Under the pieces are notes generated by a model, which worked only from the letters and a program-made list of their open reading frames with translations, was not told where the DNA came from and did no database searches. A program made the translations under genes and the position numbers. Positions 27,991 through 37,800 of a stretch of DNA of 64,000 bases are shown here, in pieces (within the stretch, counting starts at the first letter, position 1; every line of letters starts with the position of its first letter). The stretch comes from Pseudomonas sp. RIT-PI-r (GTDB lineage: Bacteria > Pseudomonadota > Gammaproteobacteria > Pseudomonadales > Pseudomonadaceae). Location of the stretch: positions 124,001 to 188,000 of the forward strand of contig NZ_LIGE01000013.1 of the NCBI RefSeq assembly GCF_001297015.1, given 5' to 3'.

Positions 27991-30183
27991 TCAACCGCCG
28001 CTGATTTCTGAGGTGTCCTTGATCAGATGCGCCGCCAACGTGCGCAATGGCCCCAACTGCCGGCAGATCAACGCCAATTGCGTCTGCACCAACCGCTGCC
28101 CTTCATCAATCTCATCGGGCATCTGCTCCAGCTCATTGGCCAGCGCTTCTTCTTCATCACTCTGAATCGCCACCGGCTCTTTGCTCGCCAGTCCCTGAGC
28201 GATTTCATCAATGCTCGTTGCCAGTTTCACCCCGGCGCCGTCAATCAACTGCTCCCGCACCTCAGCCGGCAATTGGGTCTCGCGATGCGCACCCAGCCCT
28301 GACAGATAACTCAACAGCGTGTGCGACAACACCAGAAAGCGGAATCCAACATCCGCTTCCTTACGGAAATGCCCCGGCTCCATCAGCATGTTTGCCAGTG
28401 TCGTCGACAGCGCCGCATCAGCGTTGTGCGCATTGCGCCGGGCCAAGCGATAGGCGAGGTCGTCGCTCTTGCCGGCGGCGTATTGCTGCATGATCTGGCG
28501 CAGGTAGATGCTGTTGCAGGTCAGGGTGTTGGCCAGCACTTTGTTCAGGCGCCGGCCCTGCCAGTCCGGCAGGAACAGGAACACTGTCAGCCCGGCAATC
28601 AGGCTGCCGAGCAAAGTATCGAACAACCGTGGCAGGAACAGTCCGTAACCGTCGCCGACCTGGTTGAAGCAGAACAGCACCATGATGGTGATCGCCGCCG
28701 TCGCCAAGGTGTAACGGGTGGTGCGGTTGGTAAAGAACACCACGCCGGCGGCGATGGCGAAACACGACTGCACCAACGGGCTCGGGAACAGATCGAACAG
28801 CGCCCACGCCACGGTCAGGCCGATGGCAGTACCGAAAATCCGCTGACCGAGTTTGCGTCGTGTCGCGCCGTAGTTTGGCTGGCAGACGAACAGGGTGGTG
28901 AGGATGATCCAGTAACCCTGCGATGGGTGAATCAAGTGCACCATGCCGTAGCCGATACTCAGCGCCAGCGGCAGACGTAAGGCGTGACGGAACAGCAGTG
29001 AGGTCGGCGTCAGTTGCGTGCGCAGACGAATCCAGACGTCCTTGAGGTTGCGCGGTGAGCGGTCGAGCAGGCTGCTGTCGGTCGCATCGGCCAAGGCGTC
29101 GGGGTTGCTGGCGTCGCTGAGCAAACGGTCGAGGGTGCCGAGGTTGGCCGCCAGTGCACGCAGCGAACGCAGCAGCCCGCGCCAGGCCGGGTTGCTCTGG
29201 ATGCGCAGATGTTCGAGGGAGGCATCGAGGTCGCTCAGGGCTTCGGCGAAACTCGCGTCGTAAATGAACGGCTGGCGCATCTGGATCGACTCGGCCAGCG
29301 CCCGGCAGGCCTTGCCTTGCTGGCGCAACAGGCGCTGGCAGCGGAACAGCACGTCACTGTGAAAGAACGCGTCGGCCAGCGCGTTGTACGGATAGTGCGA
29401 AGAACTGGCGCGTTCGTGGATGTCCTGAGCGAGGAAGTACAGCTTCAGGTAACGGCTGACTTTCGAGCCGGGGCGGCCGTTGCCAACACGGTGCAGAATG
29501 ATTTCCTTGGCACTGTTCAGCGCCGCCACCACGCGACCGTTTTGCTGAGCCAGTTCCAGGCGCCGGGCTTCGACGTCCATCTGCCGGATCGGCTCGAACA
29601 GCGAGGATTTCAGCTTCAGGTAAAAGCCCAGCTCACGGAATAATCGCGCCAGACTTTGCTGCACCGGCTGATTGGAAAACAGCGCCTGCCACAGCACCGA
29701 GAGCAAGCCGTACCACGCCGCACCGGCGACCAGCAGCATCGGTTCGTGCCAGAAATCGGTGACCGCGCCGCCGCGCTGATCAACGCCGATCATCGTGTAC
29801 ACCGACAGAATCAACGTCGCCGAAGCAATCGCGCCATAACGCTCGCCGAGAGCGCCGAGCATGGTCAGGCCGAAACTGGCCAGCGCCAGGGCAATGGCAA
29901 ACACGATGGGGTAGGGGAAGAGCAATTCCACCGACAGTGCAGCGATGCTGAAGCACACCAGCGTCACGGCGAGGGCGTTGAGGCGGCCCTGCCAACTGTC
30001 GTCGGTTTCGGCCAGGGCGCTGGCGATAATCCCCAGGAACAACGGGATCAGCAGGCCCATTTCATCCTGATACCAACACAGCGCCATGCTGCCGGTCAGG
30101 GCGATGAACACCCGCACGCTGTAGCTGAATTTATCCAGCGCCCACAGGCGCCGCAAAGACTGACGAAACGAGGTCGAGGACAT
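27991..30183 (-). CDS. yccS: FUSC-family inner membrane protein YccS
   Basis: A 730-residue membrane protein of the YccS/YhfK branch of the aromatic-acid exporter (FUSC) superfamily. Two membrane blocks of about six helices each (residues about 25-165 and 400-540) are separated by a helical cytoplasmic region, and a long cytoplasmic tail follows. The IHPSQGYWIILTTLFVCQPNYGATRRKLGQR segment is the FUSC signature. Transport of hydroxylated aromatic acids is inferred from AaeB relatives; the real substrate is unknown. It is monocistronic. Confidence 0.88.
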   Translation of the reverse strand: MSSTSFRQSLRRLWALDKFSYSVRVFIALTGSMALCWYQDEMGLLIPLFLGIIASALAETDDSWQGRLNALAVTLVCFSIAALSVELLFPYPIVFAIALALASFGLTMLGALGERYGAIASATLILSVYTMIGVDQRGGAVTDFWHEPMLLVAGAAWYGLLSVLWQALFSNQPVQQSLARLFRELGFYLKLKSSLFEPIRQMDVEARRLELAQQNGRVVAALNSAKEIILHRVGNGRPGSKVSRYLKLYFLAQDIHERASSSHYPYNALADAFFHSDVLFRCQRLLRQQGKACRALAESIQMRQPFIYDASFAEALSDLDASLEHLRIQSNPAWRGLLRSLRALAANLGTLDRLLSDASNPDALADATDSSLLDRSPRNLKDVWIRLRTQLTPTSLLFRHALRLPLALSIGYGMVHLIHPSQGYWIILTTLFVCQPNYGATRRKLGQRIFGTAIGLTVAWALFDLFPSPLVQSCFAIAAGVVFFTNRTTRYTLATAAITIMVLFCFNQVGDGYGLFLPRLFDTLLGSLIAGLTVFLFLPDWQGRRLNKVLANTLTCNSIYLRQIMQQYAAGKSDDLAYRLARRNAHNADAALSTTLANMLMEPGHFRKEADVGFRFLVLSHTLLSYLSGLGAHRETQLPAEVREQLIDGAGVKLATSIDEIAQGLASKEPVAIQSDEEEALANELEQMPDEIDEGQRLVQTQLALICRQLGPLRTLAAHLIKDTSEISGG

Positions 30184-30325
30184 GAAGTGCGAAGGCCTTC
30201 CGAGGCGATGCCGCTAAATTGAGCCAGTAATGACGCCGACGCAATGGCGCCGATCACATCTGACAGCAAAAAGTGTTCCTTTGAGATCTTGTGTAGAACT
30301 AAATCTTGAATTGGGCACGGAACCC

Positions 30326-30416
30326 TGTGGGAGCTGGCTTGCCAGCGATGGCTGCATGACAGTCAACAATGATGTTGGATCTGCCGGCCTCATCGCTGGC
30401 AAGCCAGCTCCCACAG
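30326..30416. repeat. REP doublet (TGTGGGAGCTGGCTTGCCAGCGAT family)
   Basis: Inverted arms with a core of about 40 bp, in the 254-bp gap between yccS and the YhiN-like gene. Confidence 0.85.
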
Positions 30417-30437
30417 GTTTTTGTATTTAGCTTTGAA

Positions 30438-31616
30438 TTAAGCGTATTGCGCGGCCGCGTAGCCGGAGGCCCAGGCCCACTGGAAGTTGAAGCCGCCCAG
30501 GTGGCCAGTGACGTCGAGGACTTCGCCAATGAAATACAGGCCCGGGCTTTTCAGCGATTCCATGGTCTTGGAGGACACTTCGCGGGTATCAACGCCACCG
30601 AGTGTTACCTCGGCTGTGCGATAACCTTCAGTCCCCGCCGGCACGACTTTCCAGCTGCCGAGCTTGTCGGCAATCTCCGCCAATTCGGCATGGGTGTACT
30701 GCTTCATCGGCTTGGACACAAACCAGTTGTCCGCCAGCAGATTGGCCATCTTCTTGGTGAAGATCTCACCCAGCAGGGTTTTCAATTCGCTGTTCGGGCG
30801 TTCGGCCACTTGCTGTTGCAACCAGCTCGCCGCGTCGTGATCCGGCAGCAGGTTGATTTCCACCGTGTCACCGGATTCCCAGAACGACGAGATCTGCAAG
30901 ATCGCCGGGCCGCTAAGGCCGCGGTGAGTGAACAGGATGTTCTCGCGAAAGCTCTGATCGTTGCAGCTGACCAGACAATCCACCGACGTCCCGGACAGCT
31001 CGGTGCAGAGTTCTTTGAGCTGATCGGTGATGGTGAACGGCACCAGACCGGCGCGGGTCGGCAGCAATTCATGGCCGAACTGCTTGGCGACTTGATAACC
31101 AAAACCGGTCGCTCCGAGCGTCGGGATCGACAGGCCACCGGTGGCAATCACCAGCGACTGGCACTGGATCTGGCCGAGGGTGGTGTCGAGCAGGTAACCG
31201 TTCTCGACTTTCTCGATGGTCTGGATCGAGGTATCCAGGTGCAGCTCGACGCCGGCCTGATCGCACTCGGTCAGGAGCATTTCAAGAATGTCGCTGGATT
31301 TGTTATCGCAGAACAACTGGCCGAGTTTCTTCTCGTGGTACGGCACGGCGTGCTTGCCGACCATGCCGATGAAATCCCACTGGGTGTAACGCGCCAGTGC
31401 GGATTTGCAGAAATGCGGGTTCTGCGAGAGGAAATTGCTCGGCTCGGTGTACATGTTGGTGAAATTGCAGCGGCCACCGCCCGACATCAGGATTTTCTTG
31501 CCGGCCTTGTTCGCGTGGTCGAGCAGCAATACCTGACGCCCACGCCCGGCGGCGGTCAGTGCACACATCAACCCAGCGGCGCCAGCGCCAATGATCACGA
31601 CTTCGGTAGAGCGCAA
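30438..31616 (-). CDS. YhiN/HI0933-like FAD-dependent oxidoreductase
   Basis: A 392-residue flavoprotein. The N-terminal dinucleotide motif VVIIGAGAAGLMCALTAAGRG is followed by the family block GKKILMSGGGRCNFTN. A second block (LVIATGGLSIPTLGATGFGYQVAKQFGH) and the C-terminal GEVLDVTGHLGGFNFQWAWASGYAA complete the HI0933 pattern. The family has no established reaction. The frame opens with TTG (31616), with GAGGA about 9 nt before it; the nearby ATG at 31630 is out of frame. Confidence 0.85.
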   Translation of the reverse strand: MRSTEVVIIGAGAAGLMCALTAAGRGRQVLLLDHANKAGKKILMSGGGRCNFTNMYTEPSNFLSQNPHFCKSALARYTQWDFIGMVGKHAVPYHEKKLGQLFCDNKSSDILEMLLTECDQAGVELHLDTSIQTIEKVENGYLLDTTLGQIQCQSLVIATGGLSIPTLGATGFGYQVAKQFGHELLPTRAGLVPFTITDQLKELCTELSGTSVDCLVSCNDQSFRENILFTHRGLSGPAILQISSFWESGDTVEINLLPDHDAASWLQQQVAERPNSELKTLLGEIFTKKMANLLADNWFVSKPMKQYTHAELAEIADKLGSWKVVPAGTEGYRTAEVTLGGVDTREVSSKTMESLKSPGLYFIGEVLDVTGHLGGFNFQWAWASGYAAAQYA

Positions 31617-31652
31617 AACGGTGTCCTCATGGTGGGTCGCTACAAAACAAAC

Positions 31653-31742
31653 TGTGGGAGCGAGCCTGCTCGCGAAAGCGGTGTGTCATTCAACATTGAT
31701 GTCGACTGACAGTTTGCCTTCGCGAGCAGGCTCGCTCCCACA
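31653..31742. repeat. REP doublet (GTGGGAGCGAGCCTGCTCGCGAA family)
   Basis: Inverted arms separated by about 40 bp between dbpA and the YhiN-like gene. Confidence 0.85.
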
Positions 31743-31769
31743 AGGGATCTTCGTTAAATGGAAGATCGT

Positions 31770-33155
31770 TTACAGAATGCGGACGCGCAGCGAACGGCCC
31801 TTGATCTTGCCGTCGTTCAAGCGCTGCAAGGCCTGCATGGCCACGGTGCGGTCAACGGCCACATAAGCCTGGAAGTCGAAGATCGCGATCTTGCCCACCT
31901 GCGCACCCGGAATGCCGGCATCGCCAGTCAGTGCACCGAGAATGTCGCCCGGACGCACCTTGTCTTTACGGCCGGCACCGATGCACAGGGTGGTCATCGG
32001 CGGCTGCAGCGGCGCGAGGCCCTGGGACTTGAGGTTATCGACCTGATCCCAGTTCAGCGGCGACTTCTGCAGTTGCTCGATGGCTTGCGCACGATGCGCT
32101 TCGCCCGGAGCAACCAGGCTGATCGCGATGCCTTTCTCGCCAGCACGACCGGTACGGCCGACGCGGTGAATGTGGATTTCCGAATCGCGGGCCAGTTCGA
32201 CGTTGATCACCATGTCCAGCGCATCGATGTCCAGACCACGGGCAGCCACGTCGGTGGCAACCAGTACCGAGGTACTGCGGTTGGCGAACATCGCCAGCAC
32301 CTGGTCGCGATCACGCTGTTCCAGATCGCCGTGCAGGCCGACTGCGGAAATGCCCTTGGCGGTCAGGTGATCAACGGTTTCCTGCACTTGCTGCTTGGTG
32401 AAGCAGAACGCCACGCAGGAGGCCGGACGGAAGTGGTGCAGGACTTTCGTCACCACGCCCATGCGATCTTCCGGGGAAATCTCGTAGAAACGCTGCTCGA
32501 TCTGCGTGTCATCGTGGAACGCTTCGGCTTTCACTGTTTGCGGATCACGCATGAACTTCGACGCCAGTTGCTTGATGCCAACCGGGTAAGTCGCGGAGAA
32601 CAGCAGGGTCTGACGACGCTCGGGGGTCTTGATGATGATGTCTTCGATGGCGTCGTAGAAACCCATGTCGAGCATGCGGTCGGCTTCGTCGAGGATCAGC
32701 GTGTTCAGGCCATCAAGGACCAGCGAACCCTTGCGCAAGTGCTGCTGGATGCGGCCCGGGGTGCCGACGATGATGTGCGCGCCATGTTCCAGCGAAGCGA
32801 TCTGCGGGCCGAAGGACACGCCGCCGCACAGGGTCAGGACCTTGATGTTGTCTTCGGCACGGGCCAGACGTCGGATTTCCTTGGCGACCTGGTCGGCCAG
32901 CTCACGCGTCGGGCAGATCACCAGTGCCTGGCAACCGAAGTAGCGCGGGTTGATCGGGTTGAGCAGGCCGATGCCGAAGGCGGCGGTCTTGCCGCTGCCG
33001 GTCTTGGCCTGGGCGATCAGGTCCATCCCCTTGAGGATCACCGGCAAGCTCTGCGCCTGGATCGGCGTCATCTGGGCATAACCGAGGGATTCGAGGTTAG
33101 CCAGCATGGCGGCGGACAGCGGCAGAGTATTAAAAGCGGTGGCGATGGTGGTCAC
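31770..33155 (-). CDS. dbpA: ATP-dependent RNA helicase DbpA
   Basis: A 461-residue DEAD-box helicase acting in late 50S ribosome assembly, stimulated by 23S rRNA hairpin 92. All helicase motifs are present: Q motif TPIQAQSLPVIL, AKTGSGKTAAFG, PTREL, TPGR, LDEADRMLD, SAT, ARGLD and HRVGRTGR. The C-terminal 75 or so residues (KDKVRPGDILGALTGDAGIPGAQVGKI) are the DbpA RNA-binding domain. I place the start at the GTG at 33155 (VTTIATAFNTLPL); the frame extension to 33206 does not fit the family length. Confidence 0.93.
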   Translation of the reverse strand: MTTIATAFNTLPLSAAMLANLESLGYAQMTPIQAQSLPVILKGMDLIAQAKTGSGKTAAFGIGLLNPINPRYFGCQALVICPTRELADQVAKEIRRLARAEDNIKVLTLCGGVSFGPQIASLEHGAHIIVGTPGRIQQHLRKGSLVLDGLNTLILDEADRMLDMGFYDAIEDIIIKTPERRQTLLFSATYPVGIKQLASKFMRDPQTVKAEAFHDDTQIEQRFYEISPEDRMGVVTKVLHHFRPASCVAFCFTKQQVQETVDHLTAKGISAVGLHGDLEQRDRDQVLAMFANRSTSVLVATDVAARGLDIDALDMVINVELARDSEIHIHRVGRTGRAGEKGIAISLVAPGEAHRAQAIEQLQKSPLNWDQVDNLKSQGLAPLQPPMTTLCIGAGRKDKVRPGDILGALTGDAGIPGAQVGKIAIFDFQAYVAVDRTVAMQALQRLNDGKIKGRSLRVRIL

Positions 33156-33235
33156 GGGACTGGCCTGCAAAACAAAATGTCGCGCAGTGTAGCAGCCCCG
33201 TGCCACTTTCTTCGAAAGTTCTGGACGAACAGTGG

Positions 33236-34663
33236 TTAATGTTCGATGTGTTCTTGCGGGCGTTTGGCGCGGCGGCCGTCTTCTTTCGATAGCTGCGAGA
33301 AGATCGTCGCGGCGAGCATCGCCATGATGCCGACGGTGACAAAAGTCAGCTGGAACGCGCCGAGCACGGTTTCCACGCCATCGTTACCGACCTCTGCTGT
33401 AAACCCGCCGAGCAACGCACCGGCGCACGCCACGCCCAGACTCAACGACAACTGCGCCACCACCGAGAGCAAACTGTTGCCACTGCTGGCGCTCGCGTCA
33501 TCGAGGTCGATCAGGGTCACGGTGTTCATCGCCGTGAACTGCAGCGAGTTGATCGCGCCCAGCACTGCCAGCAGGCACAGCAGCAGCCAGTACGGCGTCT
33601 GCTCACTGACCAGACCCATGCTCGCCAGCATGATCCCCAGTGCCAAGGTGTTGCCGGTGAGGACGATGCGATAGCCCAGACGCTCGATCAGCGGCCGTGC
33701 CACCCACTTGGCGATCATCGCCGCCGCCGCCAGCGGCAGCATGCTCATCCCCGCTTGCGACGGGGAATAACCCAGCGCTACCTGCAGCAGCAACGGCACC
33801 AGAAACGGCAGTGCACCGCTGCCCAAGCGCGCGAACAAGTTGCCCAGAATGCCAACGGCAAACGTGCGGGTCTTGAACAGCGAGGGCGCGAACAGCGGGT
33901 TCTCAATGTGCCCGGCGCGCAACCAGTACGCCGCCAGACAGGCCATGCCGCCGAACAGCAGCAACATCACGCGCAGGTGCGGCAAGTGCAATTCGCCGAG
34001 GCCTTCCATGGCGATGGTGATCAGGATCATCGCCGCGCCGAACAACAGGAAACCCAAACTATCGAAGCGCGTACGCTCAGTGCCGCGCAGGTCGGGAATG
34101 AATTTCCACACCGCGTAGCAACCGATGACGCCGACCGGCAGGTTGATCAGGAAGATCCAGTGCCACGTCAGGTATTCGACCATCCAGCCGCCCATGGTCG
34201 GGCCGATCAGCGGGCCGAGCAGACCGGGGATGGTGATGAAGCCCATGATCCGCACCAGCTCGGAGCGCGGATAAGCACGCAGCACCACCAGTCGCCCGAC
34301 CGGCAGCATTAGCGCACCACCCAGGCCCTGAATGACACGAGCGCCGATCAGCATGCTCAGGCTGCTCGACAGCGCGCAGAGCAGTGAACCGAAACTGAAC
34401 AGCAGAATCGCGCCGAAGAAGATTTTCTTGGTGCCGAAGCGGTCGGCGATCCAGCCCGAGGCGGGAATCAGCAAGGCCACGGTGAGCATGTAGGCGATGA
34501 TCACGCCCTGCATGCGCAGCGGGTCTTCGGCGAGATCGCGAGCCATGGCTGGCAGCGCGGTGTTGAGGATGGTCCCGTCGAGGGACTGCATGAAGAAAGC
34601 GATAGCGACGACCCACGGCAACCAGCGGGCGGTGATGGCGTCGAGAGGCGGGCGGGTGGGCAT
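33236..34663 (-). CDS. mdtD: MFS multidrug transporter, MdtD/DHA2 type
   Basis: A 475-residue, 14-helix major facilitator. SLDGTILNTALPAMARDL is the typical helix-1 motif of DHA2 drug:H+ antiporters, followed by SGWIADRFGTKKIFF (motif A) and IPGLLGPLIGPTMGGWMVEYLTWHWIFLINLP (motif C region). Similarity is closest to MdtD. No mdtABC genes are adjacent. AGAGG precedes the ATG. A REP pair separates it from the next gene. Confidence 0.85.
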   Translation of the reverse strand: MPTRPPLDAITARWLPWVVAIAFFMQSLDGTILNTALPAMARDLAEDPLRMQGVIIAYMLTVALLIPASGWIADRFGTKKIFFGAILLFSFGSLLCALSSSLSMLIGARVIQGLGGALMLPVGRLVVLRAYPRSELVRIMGFITIPGLLGPLIGPTMGGWMVEYLTWHWIFLINLPVGVIGCYAVWKFIPDLRGTERTRFDSLGFLLFGAAMILITIAMEGLGELHLPHLRVMLLLFGGMACLAAYWLRAGHIENPLFAPSLFKTRTFAVGILGNLFARLGSGALPFLVPLLLQVALGYSPSQAGMSMLPLAAAAMIAKWVARPLIERLGYRIVLTGNTLALGIMLASMGLVSEQTPYWLLLCLLAVLGAINSLQFTAMNTVTLIDLDDASASSGNSLLSVVAQLSLSLGVACAGALLGGFTAEVGNDGVETVLGAFQLTFVTVGIMAMLAATIFSQLSKEDGRRAKRPQEHIEH

Positions 34664-34696
34664 GGAACCTCTTGTTGTGGAGTCAGTGAAGGCCTC

Positions 34697-34771
34697 ATCG
34701 CGAGCAGGCTCACTCCTACATTTATTCTGTGTCGATCACAAATCCTATGTAGGAGTGAGCCTGCTCGCGAT
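34697..34771. repeat. REP doublet (GTAGGAGTGAGCCTGCTCGC family)
   Basis: Inverted arms with a 27-bp spacer; the right arm ends 5 bp before the stop codon of the TldE-like gene. Confidence 0.85.
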
Positions 34772-34775
34772 GCTT

Positions 34776-36113
34776 TTAAAGCGTCAGCGTGAGTCGGCTG
34801 ACCAGTGCCCCCGGCAGCAACGCCGACGAGGTATTGCGCTGGCTATACGTACTCGCCGACAGCAGCAACTCGCGCTCGGCGGTCAACGCTTCCAGCTGCG
34901 AACCGAGCAGGCTGTAAGCGCTGTCGTCAAAGCGCATGGTGCTGACCGGTGCCTGGATCTCGCCGTTCTCGACCCAGAAGGTCGCGAAGCGGGTCATGCC
35001 GGTCATGCGCGCCGCCGGTTGGTCCGAGAAGTTCAGGTACCACAGGTTGCTGATGTACAACCCGGTGCCCAACTGCTTGAGGATCTCCGCTTGGGACAGA
35101 TCACCGGCCGCCATGTTCAACGCACTCGGCGATTCACCGCCGCTGGCGCCGTTGGCGGTCAAACCATATTCGGCGGCACTGCGCGAGCCGACCAGTTGAT
35201 CGCCAGCCTTGCCTTCGACGATCAAACGCAAATCACTGCGCGGATAACCTTCGCCGGAAAACGCCGGGCTCAGCGATTCGCTGACTTTCTCGTCCAGCGA
35301 CAGCAGCGGACTGAACGCCTGATCGCCGACATACAGCTTCTGCAACGGGCTGCTCTTGCTGGCGATCGACTGCGCCGAGAAACCGCCCCAGCTCAACATG
35401 CCCATGATTTCTTCCAGCGCCGCCGGTGCCAGGTACGCGCGGTATTGCCCCGGTGCCAACGTACGCAGCGGGCGGCCGAGAAACTCCAGTTGCTCACGTG
35501 CCTGAGCAAAGCGCTTGGCAAAACCCTCGCTGCTCCAGTCATGCCCGGCGTAGCTGGCCTTAACCGCTTCACCGTTGTCGTGGAACAGGCTGAAATCGAA
35601 GTTGAAGCTGTTGGCCTGATGCCAGCCAAACGCCCCCGAAGAGCTGGCGAAACCACGGCTGATCGGGCCCGCAGCATAAAAGCCGACCAGATCCAGACCT
35701 TCAGCGGCGGCGCAGATTTCATCGACAACCTGCTCAGTGTCCGGCAGCGGATGCTCCTGCACGTTCTGGCTTTGCCAGCCGTTGTGGTTGAGTAGCAGAT
35801 ACGGATCCTGTGGCAGCAGCGGCAGGGTTTCGCGCAGTTGCTGCAGGCCTTCGGCGAGGCGTTGCAGATCGCCTTCCTGATCCCCGGACAGGGTGACCTG
35901 CAGGTCGGCGTGACGCCCGTCGTTGATCAGCTTCAGCACGATGTTGGCCTGCTGCACTTGCCCGGCCTGGCGTACCTTGGCGTGGTTGAAACGCACGAAC
36001 GCCGAAGACTCGGCGGCATAGCTGAGGGTGAACTGTTCCGGCTCGCGCACGCTGTCGCGCAGCCAATTGACCATGACCTTGAAGGCGTCGGACTGACTCT
36101 TCGAAATGCTCAT
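34776..36113 (-). CDS. TldE/PmbA-like subunit of a TldD/E metalloprotease
   Basis: A 445-residue partner subunit of the TldD/PmbA family. It has the TldE-like C-terminal fold (LGTGLYISNLWYLNFSDQPAARMTGMTRFATFWVENGEI) but no HExxxH zinc motif, as expected for the non-catalytic half. Its ATG overlaps the stop of the TldD-like gene (ATGA), so the two are translationally coupled. It is shorter and more divergent than housekeeping PmbA, suggesting a second, specialised TldD/E pair. Confidence 0.82.
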   Translation of the reverse strand: MSISKSQSDAFKVMVNWLRDSVREPEQFTLSYAAESSAFVRFNHAKVRQAGQVQQANIVLKLINDGRHADLQVTLSGDQEGDLQRLAEGLQQLRETLPLLPQDPYLLLNHNGWQSQNVQEHPLPDTEQVVDEICAAAEGLDLVGFYAAGPISRGFASSSGAFGWHQANSFNFDFSLFHDNGEAVKASYAGHDWSSEGFAKRFAQAREQLEFLGRPLRTLAPGQYRAYLAPAALEEIMGMLSWGGFSAQSIASKSSPLQKLYVGDQAFSPLLSLDEKVSESLSPAFSGEGYPRSDLRLIVEGKAGDQLVGSRSAAEYGLTANGASGGESPSALNMAAGDLSQAEILKQLGTGLYISNLWYLNFSDQPAARMTGMTRFATFWVENGEIQAPVSTMRFDDSAYSLLGSQLEALTAERELLLSASTYSQRNTSSALLPGALVSRLTLTL

Positions 36114-37555
36114 CAGGCGTCTCCCCCAAACACATCAACGTTGCTGAATACGCAGGCCGGCGAAGCGTGGCCGACGCGGATCACCTGGTTCGGTTCGCCC
36201 TTGCCGCAGTTCGGCGTGCCCAGCACCTTGACGGTGTTGGCGTCGCCGACGGCGCGCAGGCTTTTCCAGAAGTGCGCGGAAATCGCCCGGTAGTTCGGGT
36301 TTTTTACCACGCCTTTCAGTTCGCCGTTTTCGATCAACTGGCCCCATTCACAGCCGAACTGGAATTTGTTGCGCGCATCGTCGATCGACCACGAACGGTT
36401 GGTGCTCATCAGGATGCCGTGCTCGATGCCTTCGATCAGTTTGTTCAGCGGCTGATCGCCCGGTTCGATATTGAGGTTGGCCATGCGGTCGATCGGCGCG
36501 CGGTTCCAGCCGCAGGCGCGGCTGTTGGCGACGCCTTCCATCCCGGCACGATATTGCGACAGCGCACCGCCCAGCGGACGCAGCAACAGGCCATCGCGGA
36601 TCAGGAATTGTTTGCTCGCTTTGCTGCCGTCGTCATCGTGGCCATAGCTGGCGAGTTCTTCGGGGATGCCCGGGTCGAACGTCACGTTGAGCAGTTTGGA
36701 GCCGTATTGCAGGCTGCCGAAGTCGCTCGCTTTGACGAAACTGGTGCCGGCGTAATTGCGCTCGTCGCCGAGGATGCGGTCGAGTTCCAACGGATGGCCG
36801 ATGGATTCGTGGATCTGCAGCATCATCTGATCCGGCATCAACAGCAGGTCGCGCGGGCCTTGCGGGGTGTTCGGTGCGAGCAGCAGTTGCAACGCTTGAT
36901 CAGCAACTTGCGGGCCGGCGCCGATCAGGCCACAACGGCTGATCACGTCAGCGCCGCCCTGTTGGCCGAAGTTCTCGCGGCCGAGGCTACGGGTCTGGCT
37001 GTCGTTGCCGTCGTAGGCGGTGACGTCGAGGCTTGGGTAAACGAAGCGCTGGGCCTGGCGCAATTCGGCCCCCGCGCTGCTCAGGTAGATCTGTTCGACC
37101 TGGGTAATGCCAATGCTCACTTGCCAATTCACCAGGCGCTCATCCTTTGGCACCGAGGCGGATTCCGCGCCGAGCAGCTCGAAGCATTCGCTCAGGGACG
37201 GAAAGGGTTGTTCGAGATTGGGCGAAAGGTAATCAGCGCGATCGCTGGACACCGGCTGATCGCGCAGGTCGAGCAAGGCGTGCGGCTTCAGGCGGCGGGC
37301 CTGAATCTCAGCGCGTTCGAGGGCGGCTTGCAGACCTTGTTGCGACAGGTCGTTGGTGGCCGCGTAGGCCTCAACGCCGTTGACGCGAACGGTGAGCATC
37401 GCCCCTTCGTCACGGCTCAGGCTCGGCGGTTCGGCGACGTTCTTGCGCACCGACAGGTACTGCCCGGACTCGCGTACATACCGCAGGGAAAAGAACTCAG
37501 CGCCCGTGCGCAAGGCAGCGAAGCGCTGCTTGAGCTGGGGGTGGAAATCGAACAT
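36113..37555 (-). CDS. TldD-like zinc metalloprotease subunit
   Basis: A 480-residue TldD-family subunit. The zinc motif HESIGH (HExxxH) lies in MLQIHESIGHPLELDRILGDERNYAGTSF, and GVANSRACGWNRAPIDRMANL is the second conserved block. TldD/E heterodimers process small peptides such as CcdA antitoxin or microcin precursors through a narrow cleft. AAGGAGG directly precedes the start. It is an operon with the TldE-like gene. A housekeeping tldD/pmbA set is expected elsewhere in Pseudomonas, so this is likely a paralogous pair. Confidence 0.85.
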   Translation of the reverse strand: MFDFHPQLKQRFAALRTGAEFFSLRYVRESGQYLSVRKNVAEPPSLSRDEGAMLTVRVNGVEAYAATNDLSQQGLQAALERAEIQARRLKPHALLDLRDQPVSSDRADYLSPNLEQPFPSLSECFELLGAESASVPKDERLVNWQVSIGITQVEQIYLSSAGAELRQAQRFVYPSLDVTAYDGNDSQTRSLGRENFGQQGGADVISRCGLIGAGPQVADQALQLLLAPNTPQGPRDLLLMPDQMMLQIHESIGHPLELDRILGDERNYAGTSFVKASDFGSLQYGSKLLNVTFDPGIPEELASYGHDDDGSKASKQFLIRDGLLLRPLGGALSQYRAGMEGVANSRACGWNRAPIDRMANLNIEPGDQPLNKLIEGIEHGILMSTNRSWSIDDARNKFQFGCEWGQLIENGELKGVVKNPNYRAISAHFWKSLRAVGDANTVKVLGTPNCGKGEPNQVIRVGHASPACVFSNVDVFGGDA

Positions 37556-37722
37556 TCGGGAACCTCCTTGTCAGGGGGAAGCGGTAGAGCTACGGCGAGG
37601 AAGGGGGTGAAACGGTTGCGCGAGGTCTAGAGTAGGCCTGCGTGGGGGTAGGATCAAGTGAAGAGGGGGTGTAGGGGGATTTACTGTGCAGCGAGGGAAT
37701 TTGTGCTGAATGCTAGGGCCTC

Positions 37723-37776
37723 ATCGCGAGCAGGCTCACTCCTACAGATCCTTGTAGGAGTGAGCCTGCTCGCGAT
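37723..37776. repeat. Compact REP doublet (GTAGGAGTGAGCCTGCTCGC family)
   Basis: The arms ATCGCGAGCAGGCTCACTCC and GGAGTGAGCCTGCTCGCGAT are separated by only 14 nt, giving one long hairpin downstream of betA. Confidence 0.85.
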
Positions 37777-37800
37777 CAGCCTTGATACGGTGTAACTGAA

